A stretch of DNA of 11,555 nucleotides from Ramlibacter tataouinensis. GTDB lineage: Bacteria > Pseudomonadota > Gammaproteobacteria > Burkholderiales > Burkholderiaceae_C. The stretch spans positions 80,029-91,583 of the forward strand of contig DIZF01000021.1 of NCBI GenBank assembly GCA_002427815.1, given 5' to 3'. The translations under genes were made by a program, and so were the position numbers. Within the stretch, counting starts at the first letter, position 1, and every line of letters begins with the position of its first letter. Below the pieces are notes generated by a model. It searched no databases. It was not told the origin of the DNA and saw only the letters and a program-made list of their open reading frames with translations. Positions 1-7,981 of this stretch are shown piece after piece.

Positions 1-22
1 AATGCCCGCTTTTGCGGGCATT
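1..22. terminator. Rho-independent terminator hairpin, possibly bidirectional
   Basis: A perfect 9-bp stem AATGCCCGC / GCGGGCATT with a TTTT loop lies 19 nt beyond the stop codon of the Ala/Lys-rich gene, which reads leftward. On the plus strand the stem runs into TTTT (21-24), so it could also end a gene entering from the left. The minus-strand U-tract would fall outside the window, so only the stem is verified for that direction. Confidence 0.75.
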
Positions 23-41
23 TTCGGAGAGCGAAGAAGAA

Positions 42-422
42 TTACTTCTTGGCTTCTTCTTTCTTGGCATCGGCCTTGACTTCGGCCTTGGCCTTCTTGG
101 TGTCGGCCTTCACGATGGCCTTTTCCTTGGTGACTTCGGCGGCGGTGGTCGACTTGTCGGCCTTGGTGGTCGAAGCAGCCTTTTCAGCCTTCTTTTGGGC
201 GGCGGCGGCCTTCTTGGCGGCCTTGGCATCGGCCCTGGCCTTCGCCTTTTCAGCCTTGGCCGTGGCCTTGGCTGCCTTGGTATCGGCCTTGGCTTCGGCC
301 TTCATTTCGGTCTTGGCGGCGGCCGAGGCGGCCGGCGTGGCGCCCGCGGCGGCGGGGGCGTCGGCTGCGAACGCGCCGATGGTGAAGAGGGATGCGACCA
401 GGACGGCGAGGAGCTTGTTCAT
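42..422 (-). CDS. Ala/Lys-rich low-complexity secreted protein
   Basis: The 126-residue product starts with a clear Sec signal peptide: MNKLL, then a hydrophobic stretch, ending in an AFA-type cleavage site near residue 20. The rest is almost entirely Ala, Lys, Glu, Asp and Thr in short degenerate repeats such as KADTKAAKA and AEKAKARADAK, predicted to be helical or disordered and strongly charged. The composition resembles histone-H1-like or TolA-linker-like low-complexity proteins, but I recognise no catalytic domain. With the signal peptide it should be periplasmic or envelope-associated. The start ATG at 422 is supported by the signal peptide directly after it; the upstream ribosome site is weak (AAAAGA). 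A hairpin terminator follows the stop. The open antisense frames over this gene result from its repeat composition. The existence of the gene is fairly sure; its function is unknown. Confidence 0.75.
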   Translation of the reverse strand: MNKLLAVLVASLFTIGAFAADAPAAAGATPAASAAAKTEMKAEAKADTKAAKATAKAEKAKARADAKAAKKAAAAQKKAEKAASTTKADKSTTAAEVTKEKAIVKADTKKAKAEVKADAKKEEAKK

Positions 423-731
423 GTGTGTCTTTTCGTACTAATGGGTTGGGCGAAATTGCTGCCCGAACCGGGCTGCCCTTCAACAACGCAAGACCCCGCG
501 CGGCCGTTGACTTAAGACCTTTGCCTGCGACAAACACGCTGAAAGACCACGGTTTTCCCCCGCTTCGGCGCCGGCACGGTCGCCGGGGCTGTCCGCGCCG
601 CGCCCGACCGTAGGACCGGGACCACGCCATGTCAGGCGCCCTGATGGCAGTGCCCTGCTTACCGGGCGCGCACCGTGGTGGTGGATGGGCAATGGCCTGT
701 CCCTCCCTCCAACAACCTAAAGGTGATCTGC
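423..731. other. Divergent intergenic region
   Basis: This 309-nt gap separates the leftward Ala/Lys-rich gene from the rightward CsbD gene, so it should hold promoters for both. I see an imperfect palindrome around 460-478 (GCCCG-AAC-CGGGC core at 461-473) in the leader of the leftward gene. A TTGACT box near 518 on the plus strand has no convincing -10 partner. I find no supported gene; the frames open across it have no ribosome site and no recognisable protein. Confidence 0.5.
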
Positions 732-914
732 ATGAACAAGGACCAGGCCAAGGGCGCCGTGAAAGACGCGGCCGGCAAAGCGCAAGAGAAGGCCGGCAAA
801 GCCATAGGCAGCCCGGACCAGGAAGCCAAGGGCCTCGTCCGGCAAGTCGAGGGCAAGGCGCAGAAGGCTTACGGCGACGTCAAGGCGGCGCTGCGCAAGT
901 CGAGGCACGAATGA
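732..914 (+). CDS. CsbD-like general stress protein, copy 1
   Basis: The 60-residue product begins MNKDQAKGAVKDAAGK and has the CsbD pattern: N-terminal N-x-D-x-x-K-G, repeated K-D-A-x-G-K-x-Q-E-K-x-G-K, then a second G-K-x-Q-K segment. CsbD-family proteins are small, charged, stress-induced proteins (sigma-B regulon in Bacillus; common in proteobacteria) whose molecular role is not settled. AAAGGTGA stands about 6 nt before the ATG at 732, which decides this start over an upstream in-frame ATG at 675. The stop overlaps the start of the next gene (ATGA at 911-914), so the two are probably translated together. A second copy at 10346-10528 aligns without gaps over all 60 residues with about 36 identities. 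High confidence. Confidence 0.93.
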   Translation: MNKDQAKGAVKDAAGKAQEKAGKAIGSPDQEAKGLVRQVEGKAQKAYGDVKAALRKSRHE

Positions 915-1120
915 CCGATCCCCGCAACGTCGCGCACGACAAGAAAGTGCAGCAGGAAAAGAAGCACCGGGGCCAGGAGATTGCACACGGCACCGAATAC
1001 GCGGTGCAGCCGGGCCGCAAGCCGCACCTGGAGCCGCATGTCGACACGGCTGTGCCTGAGGCGCAGGGTGACACGGCGGACGGTGAGAGTGCCTCAGCAG
1101 CGGACAAGACATCCGGCTGA
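911..1120 (+). CDS. Small hydrophilic protein coupled to CsbD
   Basis: The 69-residue product starts at ATG 911, sharing ATGA with the stop of the CsbD gene, a typical arrangement for translational coupling. The N-terminal half is strongly basic (DKKVQQEKKHRGQ, residues 10-22) and the C-terminal third is acidic and Ala/Ser-rich. There is no signal peptide, membrane segment or domain I recognise. The neighbour suggests a stress-related role, but this is only inference. The overlapping start and the typical third-position GC bias make it likely to be real; the function is unknown. Confidence 0.6.
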   Translation: MTDPRNVAHDKKVQQEKKHRGQEIAHGTEYAVQPGRKPHLEPHVDTAVPEAQGDTADGESASAADKTSG

Positions 1121-1186
1121 GGCTCTGCGCGATTACGCCCGGCGCGGCCGGGGCAAAATAGCTTCGGGTTCAGCCCGAAAGAAACC

Positions 1187-1498
1187 ATGCGCCGAATCGC
1201 CGCGATCACCCTGTCCCTCGGTTTGCTGGCATCCTGCGCCACAAGCCCCGGTCGTTACCCCGGAAGACCCGGGCCGGAGATGACTTACCTGTGTGACGAT
1301 CGCACCACCGTGATCATGCAGCCGAGCGCGGACGCGCTGGTCGTGCTGAACAGCGGCCAGGAGCTGCGCCTGCGGCAATATCCCTCCATGTCCGACTTCA
1401 GGTACAGCAATGGGGCGCATGAATTTCGCGGCGGCGGGCTAACCGGGATCTGGGTCGTGCCGCAGCGGGCGCCAGTGGTCTGCTGGCTGCAGCGCTAG
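1187..1498 (+). CDS. Small lipoprotein, possibly MliC-like lysozyme inhibitor
   Basis: The 103-residue product carries a lipoprotein signal: MRR, a hydrophobic stretch and the lipobox LLAS-C with the lipidated Cys at residue 17. The mature part begins near YLCDD, has a central L-R-L-R-Q, a SDFRYSNG stretch and a Cys four residues from the C terminus. This spacing (Y-x-C early, S-x-x-x-Y in the middle, C near the end) resembles the MliC/PliC family of periplasmic C-type lysozyme inhibitors, in which the two Cys form a disulfide. The Lys that follows the S-x-x-x-Y loop in well-studied members is not obvious here, so inhibitory activity is uncertain. A 6-bp hairpin (TTCGGG / CCCGAA, 1163-1179) lies just before the start. 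The lipoprotein call is strong; the family is moderate. Confidence 0.75.
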   Translation: MRRIAAITLSLGLLASCATSPGRYPGRPGPEMTYLCDDRTTVIMQPSADALVVLNSGQELRLRQYPSMSDFRYSNGAHEFRGGGLTGIWVVPQRAPVVCWLQR

Positions 1499-1518
1499 AA
1501 AGAGGATTTCGGGGCGGA

Positions 1519-1539
1519 AATTGGAATCTGACCCCAATT
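1519..1539. repeat. Short palindrome with REP-like wording between convergent genes
   Basis: AATTGG (1519-1524) and CCAATT (1534-1539) form an inverted repeat around AATCTGACC. It overlaps the stop codon of the K+-channel gene (1538-1540, minus strand) and follows the lipoprotein stop. On the minus strand it reads TTGGGGTCAGATTCCAATT, which resembles dispersed GGGGTCAGA-type repeats I know from other proteobacteria. It may act as a weak transcription end for both convergent genes, but no T-tract is present. Confidence 0.4.
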
Positions 1540-2557
1540 AGGCCTTTAGCAGCCGCTCCACCTGCGCCCGTCCCTCGGGGCTGGTCATCACCACCAGGGC
1601 GGCGCCGCCCTGGACCATGTGGTCGTCGGCCGGGTTGAACACCCACTTGCCCAGTTCGTGGGTGGCCACCAGCATGTACTCGCGCGACTTCGGGATCAGC
1701 TCCGACACGCGTCGGGCGGCGACGCCCGCGGGGATCACGACTTCCTCGACCCGCAGGCCGTCGTCGGTGCGCAGCATCTGGTCCATGAAGTTGACCACGT
1801 GCGGCCGCACCATCGCCGAGGCGATCCGCATGCCGCCGGTGAAGTCCGGCGAAACGATCTCGTCGGCGCCCGCGCGGCGAGCCTTGTCGGAATTGCGGAT
1901 GTCGTGCAGCCGGGCCACCACCCGGGCCTTGGTAGTGAGCAGCTTCACCGAGAGCGAAATCATCAGGTTGTGGCTGTCGTCGCCGGTCACCGCGAACACG
2001 CCCGCCGCCGCCATCACGCCGGCGCGTCGCAGCGCGCCGTCGTCCGCGGCATCGTCGTGCAGGTACAGCGTGTTCGGGCAGCGCTCCAGCCAGCGGTCCA
2101 GCGCCGCCTGGTCGTTTTCGATCACCACGAACTGGCGGTGCGTCGCGAGCAGTTCGTCGGCCACGTTGCTGCCGACGCGGCCGACGCCGCAGATGATGTA
2201 GTGGCCGCGAAGGGCGGCGATCTGGCGTTCCATATGGCGTTTCCTCAGGGCGGCGTTCAGGTCGGATTCGAGCAGCAGGGCCACGAAGGTGGAGAACAGG
2301 TAGCTCATCGTGGCAATGCCCACCGCGGCGATGGCCACGGTGAACAGTCGACCCATGGGGTGGGCGCTCAGGTCCACCACCTCGGCGTAGCCGATGGTGG
2401 CCACGGTGATGAAGGTCATGTAGAAACTGTCGATCCAGCCGGCCGAGGGCCGGCCGATGTAGTGGTATCCCAGCGTGCCCACGACATGAATCAATAGCAG
2501 CAGCACGGCGCCGTTGACCAGGCTCCTTAAATGCCGGCTTCGAAAGACCTTGGTCAT
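1538..2557 (-). CDS. Two-TM potassium channel with RCK (TrkA-N/TrkA-C) domains
   Basis: The 339-residue product has the architecture of an MthK-like K+ channel. It has a TM helix at about residues 12-33, a pore loop with the filter TIGYAE at 54-59, a second TM helix at about 70-97, then a cytoplasmic RCK domain with a Rossmann motif GVGRVG (124-129) and an acidic residue at E147 (VIEND), then a TrkA-C-type domain to the end. Such proteins gate K+ flow across the inner membrane in response to bound ligands or nucleotides. The filter reads GYA rather than the usual GYG. I chose ATG 2557 because the hydrophobic helix starts soon after it; the frame stays open to 2698, but that extension overlaps the cytochrome gene and looks non-coding. 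No strong ribosome site is visible. The gene is divergent from the cytochrome gene across 89 nt. The family is high confidence; the start is moderate. Confidence 0.88.
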   Translation of the reverse strand: MTKVFRSRHLRSLVNGAVLLLLIHVVGTLGYHYIGRPSAGWIDSFYMTFITVATIGYAEVVDLSAHPMGRLFTVAIAAVGIATMSYLFSTFVALLLESDLNAALRKRHMERQIAALRGHYIICGVGRVGSNVADELLATHRQFVVIENDQAALDRWLERCPNTLYLHDDAADDGALRRAGVMAAAGVFAVTGDDSHNLMISLSVKLLTTKARVVARLHDIRNSDKARRAGADEIVSPDFTGGMRIASAMVRPHVVNFMDQMLRTDDGLRVEEVVIPAGVAARRVSELIPKSREYMLVATHELGKWVFNPADDHMVQGGAALVVMTSPEGRAQVERLLKA

Positions 2558-2635
2558 ACCCGGGCCATTCAACTTATGGATGATGCGAAAAATTGTAACC
2601 GTCTGCCGCTGCGGCTCCTGGCCACGGCAACCCCC

Positions 2636-2641
2636 GAGGAG
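2636..2641 (+). promoter_or_regulatory. Ribosome binding site that fixes a TTG start
   Basis: GAGGAG lies 5 nt before TTG 2647. The residues after the TTG form a good signal peptide and the next in-frame Met comes only at residue 36, so TTG is the start. Confidence 0.75.
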
Positions 2642-2646
2642 TCCGC

Positions 2647-3516
2647 TTGAAAACTGCCCTCCGTTTGCTGGCCGTGGCCTCAGCCTTGGTGTCTTCATGG
2701 CCTGCCGCGCAGGCCCAACAACCCGGCTCGATCGAGCGCGGCAAGTACCTCATGGAATCCGTCGTCGCCTGCGGCAATTGCCACATGCAGCGCGGCCCCC
2801 AGGGCGAGCCGCTGCCGGACAAGGGGCTGTCGGGCGGCATGGTGTTCGAGGAGGCGCCGTTCCGTGCCGTTGCCGCCAACATCACGCCCGACCTCGAAAC
2901 CGGCATCGGTAAATGGACCGATGCGCAATTGGCCAAAGCCATCCGCGAAGGTATCCGCCCCGACAAGACGCTGATCGGACCGCCCATGCCGATCGAGTTC
3001 TACCGGAACATTTCCGACGACGACCTGGCGGCCATCATCGCCTGGCTGCGCGCGCAGCCGCCGGTGCGCAACGCGGTGGAAAAGTCCAGGTACAACATGC
3101 CGCTGCCGCCCAACTACGGCCCGCCGGTCAAATCGGTGAAGGCCCCCAAGCCCACCGACAAGCTGCGCTACGGCACCTACCTGGCCAACATCGGCCACTG
3201 CATGGAGTGCCACACGCCGCGCGATGGCAAGGGCCGCCTGATCCTGGCCAAGCTGGGCGTCGGCGGCCAGGTCATTCCGGGGCCGTGGGGCCACAGCGTT
3301 TCGCGCAACCTCACGCCGCACCCAACCGGCCTGAAGAGCTGGACCGACGAGCAGATTGCCCACAGCATCCGCACCGGCATGGACCGCGACGGCCGGCCCT
3401 ACAAGCCGCCGATGGCCTTTGCGTTCTACAAGAACATCAGCGACGCGGACATGGCGGCGTTGATCACGTACCTGCGCTCGCTCAAGCCGCAGGCGGTGGG
3501 GGGCGGCAAGAGTTAG
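2647..3516 (+). CDS. Periplasmic diheme cytochrome c
   Basis: The 289-residue product starts at TTG, with a Sec signal peptide (MKTALRLL, cleavage near AQA, residues 21-23). It contains two cytochrome c domains, each with a heme-binding CxxCH: CGNCH at 42-46 and CMECH at 185-189. Likely axial Met ligands lie in PPMP (Met114) and PPMAF (Met256). Each domain repeats the same layout (NITPDLETGIGKWTD and NLTPHPTGLKSWTDEQ, then a FYxNISD segment), showing an internal duplication. The layout matches the diheme cytochromes c that accept electrons from periplasmic dehydrogenases (alcohol, sorbitol and related oxidoreductases). No dehydrogenase gene lies beside it here, so its electron donor is unknown. 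Very confident for the family. Confidence 0.95.
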   Translation: MKTALRLLAVASALVSSWPAAQAQQPGSIERGKYLMESVVACGNCHMQRGPQGEPLPDKGLSGGMVFEEAPFRAVAANITPDLETGIGKWTDAQLAKAIREGIRPDKTLIGPPMPIEFYRNISDDDLAAIIAWLRAQPPVRNAVEKSRYNMPLPPNYGPPVKSVKAPKPTDKLRYGTYLANIGHCMECHTPRDGKGRLILAKLGVGGQVIPGPWGHSVSRNLTPHPTGLKSWTDEQIAHSIRTGMDRDGRPYKPPMAFAFYKNISDADMAALITYLRSLKPQAVGGGKS

Positions 3517-3622
3517 ATCTCGACCGCCGGTCGCCCGTGGCGCGGGGTGCGTCCAGGCAAGGTCCGGTCCGCATCGCCGGGCGCACCTGCGCGATCGCGA
3601 ATTCAGGTATCGTCGCGCCCAC

Positions 3623-4552
<930 letters not shown>

Positions 4553-4554
4553 CC

Positions 4555-5316
4555 ATGAACCTGTACGCCATCCGCGCGATCTACCGGTTCGAGATGGCCC
4601 GCACCTGGCGCACGGTGATCCAGAGCATCGTCTCGCCGGTGTTGTCCACTTCGCTGTACTTCGTGGTGTTCGGCTCGGCCATCGGCTCGCGCATTCCCCA
4701 GGTGGGCGGCGTGAGCTACGGCGCTTTCATCGTGCCGGGACTCGTGATGCTGTCGCTGTTGACGCAAAGCATGTCCAACGCCTCGTTCGGGATCTACTTC
4801 CCGAAGTTCAGCGGCACGATCTACGAGCTGCTGTCCGCGCCGGTGTCCACCCTCGAGATCGTGGTGAGCTATGTCGGTGCGGCAGCCACCAAGTCGATCA
4901 TCCTGGGCCTGATCATCATGGCCACGGCGGCCTTGTTCGTGCCGATGCAGATCCTGCATCCGGTGTGGATGATGTTGTTCCTCGTGCTCACGGCGGTGAC
5001 GTTCAGCCTGCTGGGCTTCATCATCGGCATCTGGGCCGACGGCTTCGAGAAGCTGCAGTTCATCCCGACCCTGATCATCACGCCGCTCACGTTCCTGGGC
5101 GGCAGCTTCTACTCCATCGACATGCTTCCCGCCTTCTGGCAGAAGGTGACCCTGTTCAACCCGGTGGTGTATCTGATCAGCGGTTTTCGCTGGAGCTTCT
5201 ACGGCGTCTCCGACGTGGGCGTAGCCATCAGCCTGGCCATGACGGTGGTGTTCATGCTGGTCTGCCTGGCCGTCGTCGCGTGGATCTTCAAGACCGGGTA
5301 CCGCTTGAAGAGCTGA
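4555..5316 (+). CDS. ABC-2 type exporter, permease (YadH-like)
   Basis: The 253-residue integral membrane protein has about six TM helices. Motifs of the ABC-2 permease family are visible: YGAFIVPGLVML near the second helix, the ELLSAPVS segment, a long hydrophobic core, PLTFLGGSFYSIDMLP and FWQKVTLFNPVVYLISGFR near the end. These match the YadH pattern closely. It forms the transport channel with the ATPase encoded just upstream. ATG 4549 would share ATGA with the ATPase stop, but the strong ribosome site is too close to it and fits ATG 4555; the difference is two residues. The gene runs to TGA 5316 and then converges with the P-type ATPase gene. Confidence 0.93.
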   Translation: MNLYAIRAIYRFEMARTWRTVIQSIVSPVLSTSLYFVVFGSAIGSRIPQVGGVSYGAFIVPGLVMLSLLTQSMSNASFGIYFPKFSGTIYELLSAPVSTLEIVVSYVGAAATKSIILGLIIMATAALFVPMQILHPVWMMLFLVLTAVTFSLLGFIIGIWADGFEKLQFIPTLIITPLTFLGGSFYSIDMLPAFWQKVTLFNPVVYLISGFRWSFYGVSDVGVAISLAMTVVFMLVCLAVVAWIFKTGYRLKS

Positions 5317-5337
5317 GGCGAGCGCAAATGGCGCGAT

Positions 5338-5355
5338 TCGCGATGACTCTCGCGA
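5338..5355. terminator. Possible weak hairpin between convergent genes
   Basis: TCGCGA (5338-5343) and TCGCGA (5350-5355) can pair around TGACTC. It sits in the 46-nt gap between the permease and the P-type ATPase stops. There is no T-tract, so termination is only a possibility. Confidence 0.25.
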
Positions 5356-5362
5356 GCCGCTG

Positions 5363-7981
5363 CTATTTGTTCACGTTGGCCGCACGCGCGTAGAAAGTCT
5401 TCTTTGCCAGCTCCACCGCGACCACGTAAACCAGCGTCAACCCGATCATGCCGAGCAGCAGCGGAGCCGGGAGCGGAACAAAGCCGAAGATCGAACTGAA
5501 TGGCAAGTACGGCAGCACCAGCGCAATCGCGATCACGATCACGGTGCTGGCAAGCAGCATGTTCCCCGGCCGGCTGCGGAAGAACAGGCGGCGCGTACGC
5601 ACCACCAGCGCGATCACCAGTTCGGTCAGCAGCGACTCGACGAACCAGCCGGTGCGGAATTCCTCGGGCGAGGCCTGGAACAGCCACAGCAGCAGGCCGA
5701 AGGTGAGGAAATCGAACAACGAGCTGACCAGCCCGAACAGCACCATGTAGTCGCGGATGAACACCGTGTCCCAGCGGCGCGGCTTCGCTACCCATTCCTT
5801 GTCCACCCGGTCGCCGGCAATCGCCGTGGCGGGAATGTCGGACAGGAAATTGTTGAGCAGGATCTGCGAGGCCAGCAGCGGCAGGAACGGCAGGAAGATC
5901 GAAGCCGCGGCCATGCTGAACATGTTGCCGAAATTGGCGCTGATGGTGGTGAGGATGTACTTGAGTGTGTTGGCGAAGGTCATGCGGCCTTCGTCGATGC
6001 CCTCGCGCAGAATGCCGAGATCCTTTTTCAGCAGCACGAAGTCCGCCGCGTCCTTGGCCACGTCGACCGCGGTATTCACCGAGATGCCCACATCGGCCGT
6101 GTGCAGGGCCAGCGCGTCGTTGATGCCGTCGCCCATGTAGCCGACCACATGGCCGGTCTTCTGCAGCGCGAGGATGATGCGCTCCTTCTGGTTCGGGTCC
6201 ACCTCCGCGAACACGGTGGTGTGCCCGGCCGCATGCATGAGGGCGTCGTCGCCCATTTCGCTCAGTTCGCGTCCGGTCATGATCCCCGCCACAGGCAGGT
6301 TCACGGCCTGCGCCACATGCCGCGCCACCTTGCGGTTGTCGCCGGTGATGATCTTGAGCTGCACGCCGCGTTGCGCCAGGTCGATGATGGTCTGGCGCAC
6401 GTCGGGCTTGGGCGGATCGAGGAACAGCAGAAACCCGGCAAAGCACAGCTCGCGCTCGTCCTCGCGCGTATAGGAGCCGCTGCGGGCTTCCACCTCCCGC
6501 GAGGCCACGCCGAGGACGCGATAACCCTGGCCGCTCCATTCGTCAAAGCGCGCTTCGATGCGCTCGCGCGTGGCGGCATCGAGCGGTGCTGCGCCGGCTT
6601 CCACGCGGGTGCACAGGGCAAGGACTTTGTCGAGTGCGCCCTTGGTGATCAGTGTGCGCGCACCGGCGGCGTCGGCTGTCACCACGGACAGGCATTTGCG
6701 CACGAAGTCATACGGTATCTCGTCGATCTTCTGCACCGCGCGGATGTCCACGCCGGCCTTCTTCGCCGCGGCGCTGACGGCTTCGTCGAGTGGGTTGGCC
6801 AGGCCGGTCTGGAACTGCGCATTGATGGCGGCGAGCCGCAGGACCGTGGGGGAAGGTTGCCCATCGCTATCGAACGCGCCGTCCAGCTCGACCACGCCCG
6901 CAGTCAGCGTGCCGGTCTTGTCGGTGCACAGCACGTCCATGCTGCCGAGGTTTTCGATCGAATTGAGCCGGCGCACGATCACGCCCAGCTTCGCCATGCG
7001 CTTGGCGCCGTGCGACAGGGTGATGCTGATGATGGCCGGCAACAACTCGGGCGTGAGGCCCACCGCCAACGCCAGGGCAAACAGCAGCGAGGCGATGGGC
7101 GGCTTGGCCCTGAATATGTTGATGGCAAGGACCACCAGCACCATCACGATCATGATGCGCGTGAGCAGGTAACCGAAGCGCTGGATGCCGCGCTCGAACT
7201 CGGTCATCGGCGGTCGCAGCGCGAGCTTGCCGGCGATCTGCCCGAAAACGGTAGCCTTGCCGGTCTGCGCGATCAGCACGCGCGCCGTCCCGCTGCCCAC
7301 GCTGGTGCCCATGAACACGCAGTTGCTGCGCTCGGCCAGGCCGGCCTTGTCTGCGACAGCACCGGGCGTCTTTTGAACCGTAAACGTTTCGCCCGTGAGC
7401 ACCGCCTGGTTGACGAAGAAGTCCTTGGCTTCCAGCACCACGCCGTCGGCCGGGACCAGGCTGCCGGCGGAAAGCAGCACCACGTCGCCGGGCACCACCC
7501 GGGACGAGGGCAGGGTCTGCGGCTGCCCGTCACGCAGGATGACCGAATGGATGGTGACGTGCGAACGCAGCTTTTCGATCGCGTTGCCGGCGATGTATTC
7601 CTGGGCGAAGCCGAGAAGGGTGCTGCCGAAAACGATGACGAGCACCACCCCCGCATCGATCCACTCGGTGGCAACCAGCGAAATGATGGAGGCAACGATC
7701 AGGATCAGAACCAGCGGACTCTTGAACTGGTTCGCGAACAGCCCGATCGCGGTCGCCCGTTTCTTGTCCTCCAGCGCATTGCGCCCGTAACGCTTCAGGC
7801 GGGCGGCGGCTTGGCGCCGGGCGAGTCCACCCGCGTTCGAATTCAATTGCGCAATGAGCTTTTCCGCCGGCAGGCTCCAGTACGTGTCAGGGACGACCTG
7901 CGCGGAAGGATCGGAACGCGGCGGCACGACTTTCCCGGCCTCACCGGGCCCGTGCGAAGTCGATGAACCCGCGTTCCACAT
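5363..7981 (-). CDS. MgtA-type magnesium-translocating P-type ATPase
   Basis: The 872-residue product (MgtA of E. coli is about 900) has every part of a P3B-type ATPase. It has an N-terminal cation-ATPase domain (about 34-75), TM1-2 (about 85-130), actuator motif TGET (196-199), TM4 with TPELLP (310-315), phosphorylation site DKTGT with Asp354, nucleotide-binding KGA (447-449), TGDN (546-549), hinge GDGIND (617-622) and a C-terminal block of TM helices. TPELLP and the NEY-like C-terminal part match MgtA/MgtB rather than Ca2+ pumps, so Mg2+ uptake is the likely role. The start at ATG 7981 overlaps the upstream exonuclease gene by 41 nt. A GTG at 7927 just after that gene's stop is a good alternative and would drop 18 weakly conserved residues. 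High confidence in the family. Confidence 0.93.
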   Translation of the reverse strand: MWNAGSSTSHGPGEAGKVVPPRSDPSAQVVPDTYWSLPAEKLIAQLNSNAGGLARRQAAARLKRYGRNALEDKKRATAIGLFANQFKSPLVLILIVASIISLVATEWIDAGVVLVIVFGSTLLGFAQEYIAGNAIEKLRSHVTIHSVILRDGQPQTLPSSRVVPGDVVLLSAGSLVPADGVVLEAKDFFVNQAVLTGETFTVQKTPGAVADKAGLAERSNCVFMGTSVGSGTARVLIAQTGKATVFGQIAGKLALRPPMTEFERGIQRFGYLLTRIMIVMVLVVLAINIFRAKPPIASLLFALALAVGLTPELLPAIISITLSHGAKRMAKLGVIVRRLNSIENLGSMDVLCTDKTGTLTAGVVELDGAFDSDGQPSPTVLRLAAINAQFQTGLANPLDEAVSAAAKKAGVDIRAVQKIDEIPYDFVRKCLSVVTADAAGARTLITKGALDKVLALCTRVEAGAAPLDAATRERIEARFDEWSGQGYRVLGVASREVEARSGSYTREDERELCFAGFLLFLDPPKPDVRQTIIDLAQRGVQLKIITGDNRKVARHVAQAVNLPVAGIMTGRELSEMGDDALMHAAGHTTVFAEVDPNQKERIILALQKTGHVVGYMGDGINDALALHTADVGISVNTAVDVAKDAADFVLLKKDLGILREGIDEGRMTFANTLKYILTTISANFGNMFSMAAASIFLPFLPLLASQILLNNFLSDIPATAIAGDRVDKEWVAKPRRWDTVFIRDYMVLFGLVSSLFDFLTFGLLLWLFQASPEEFRTGWFVESLLTELVIALVVRTRRLFFRSRPGNMLLASTVIVIAIALVLPYLPFSSIFGFVPLPAPLLLGMIGLTLVYVVAVELAKKTFYARAANVNK

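Noticed and set aside
42..422. Repeat-rich DNA as a CRISPR array
   Set aside because: The repeats are degenerate, codon-based and without regular spacers; they encode Ala/Lys-rich protein.
12..515. Long Gly/Leu-rich plus-strand frame opposite the Ala/Lys-rich gene
   Set aside because: It is an antisense shadow of repeat codons; it has no ribosome site and no realistic composition.
1619..2497. 292-codon plus-strand frame opposite the K+ channel
   Set aside because: His/Val/Arg-rich product typical of antisense frames in GC-rich genes; the minus frame has a clear channel and RCK domain.
2558..2698. N-terminal extension of the K+ channel frame to 2698
   Set aside because: It would overlap the well-supported cytochrome start, and the added residues are polar and unlike any channel N terminus.
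6101..7966. 621-codon plus-strand frame opposite the Mg2+ ATPase
   Set aside because: Long open antisense frame caused by GC codon bias; the minus frame carries all P-type ATPase motifs.
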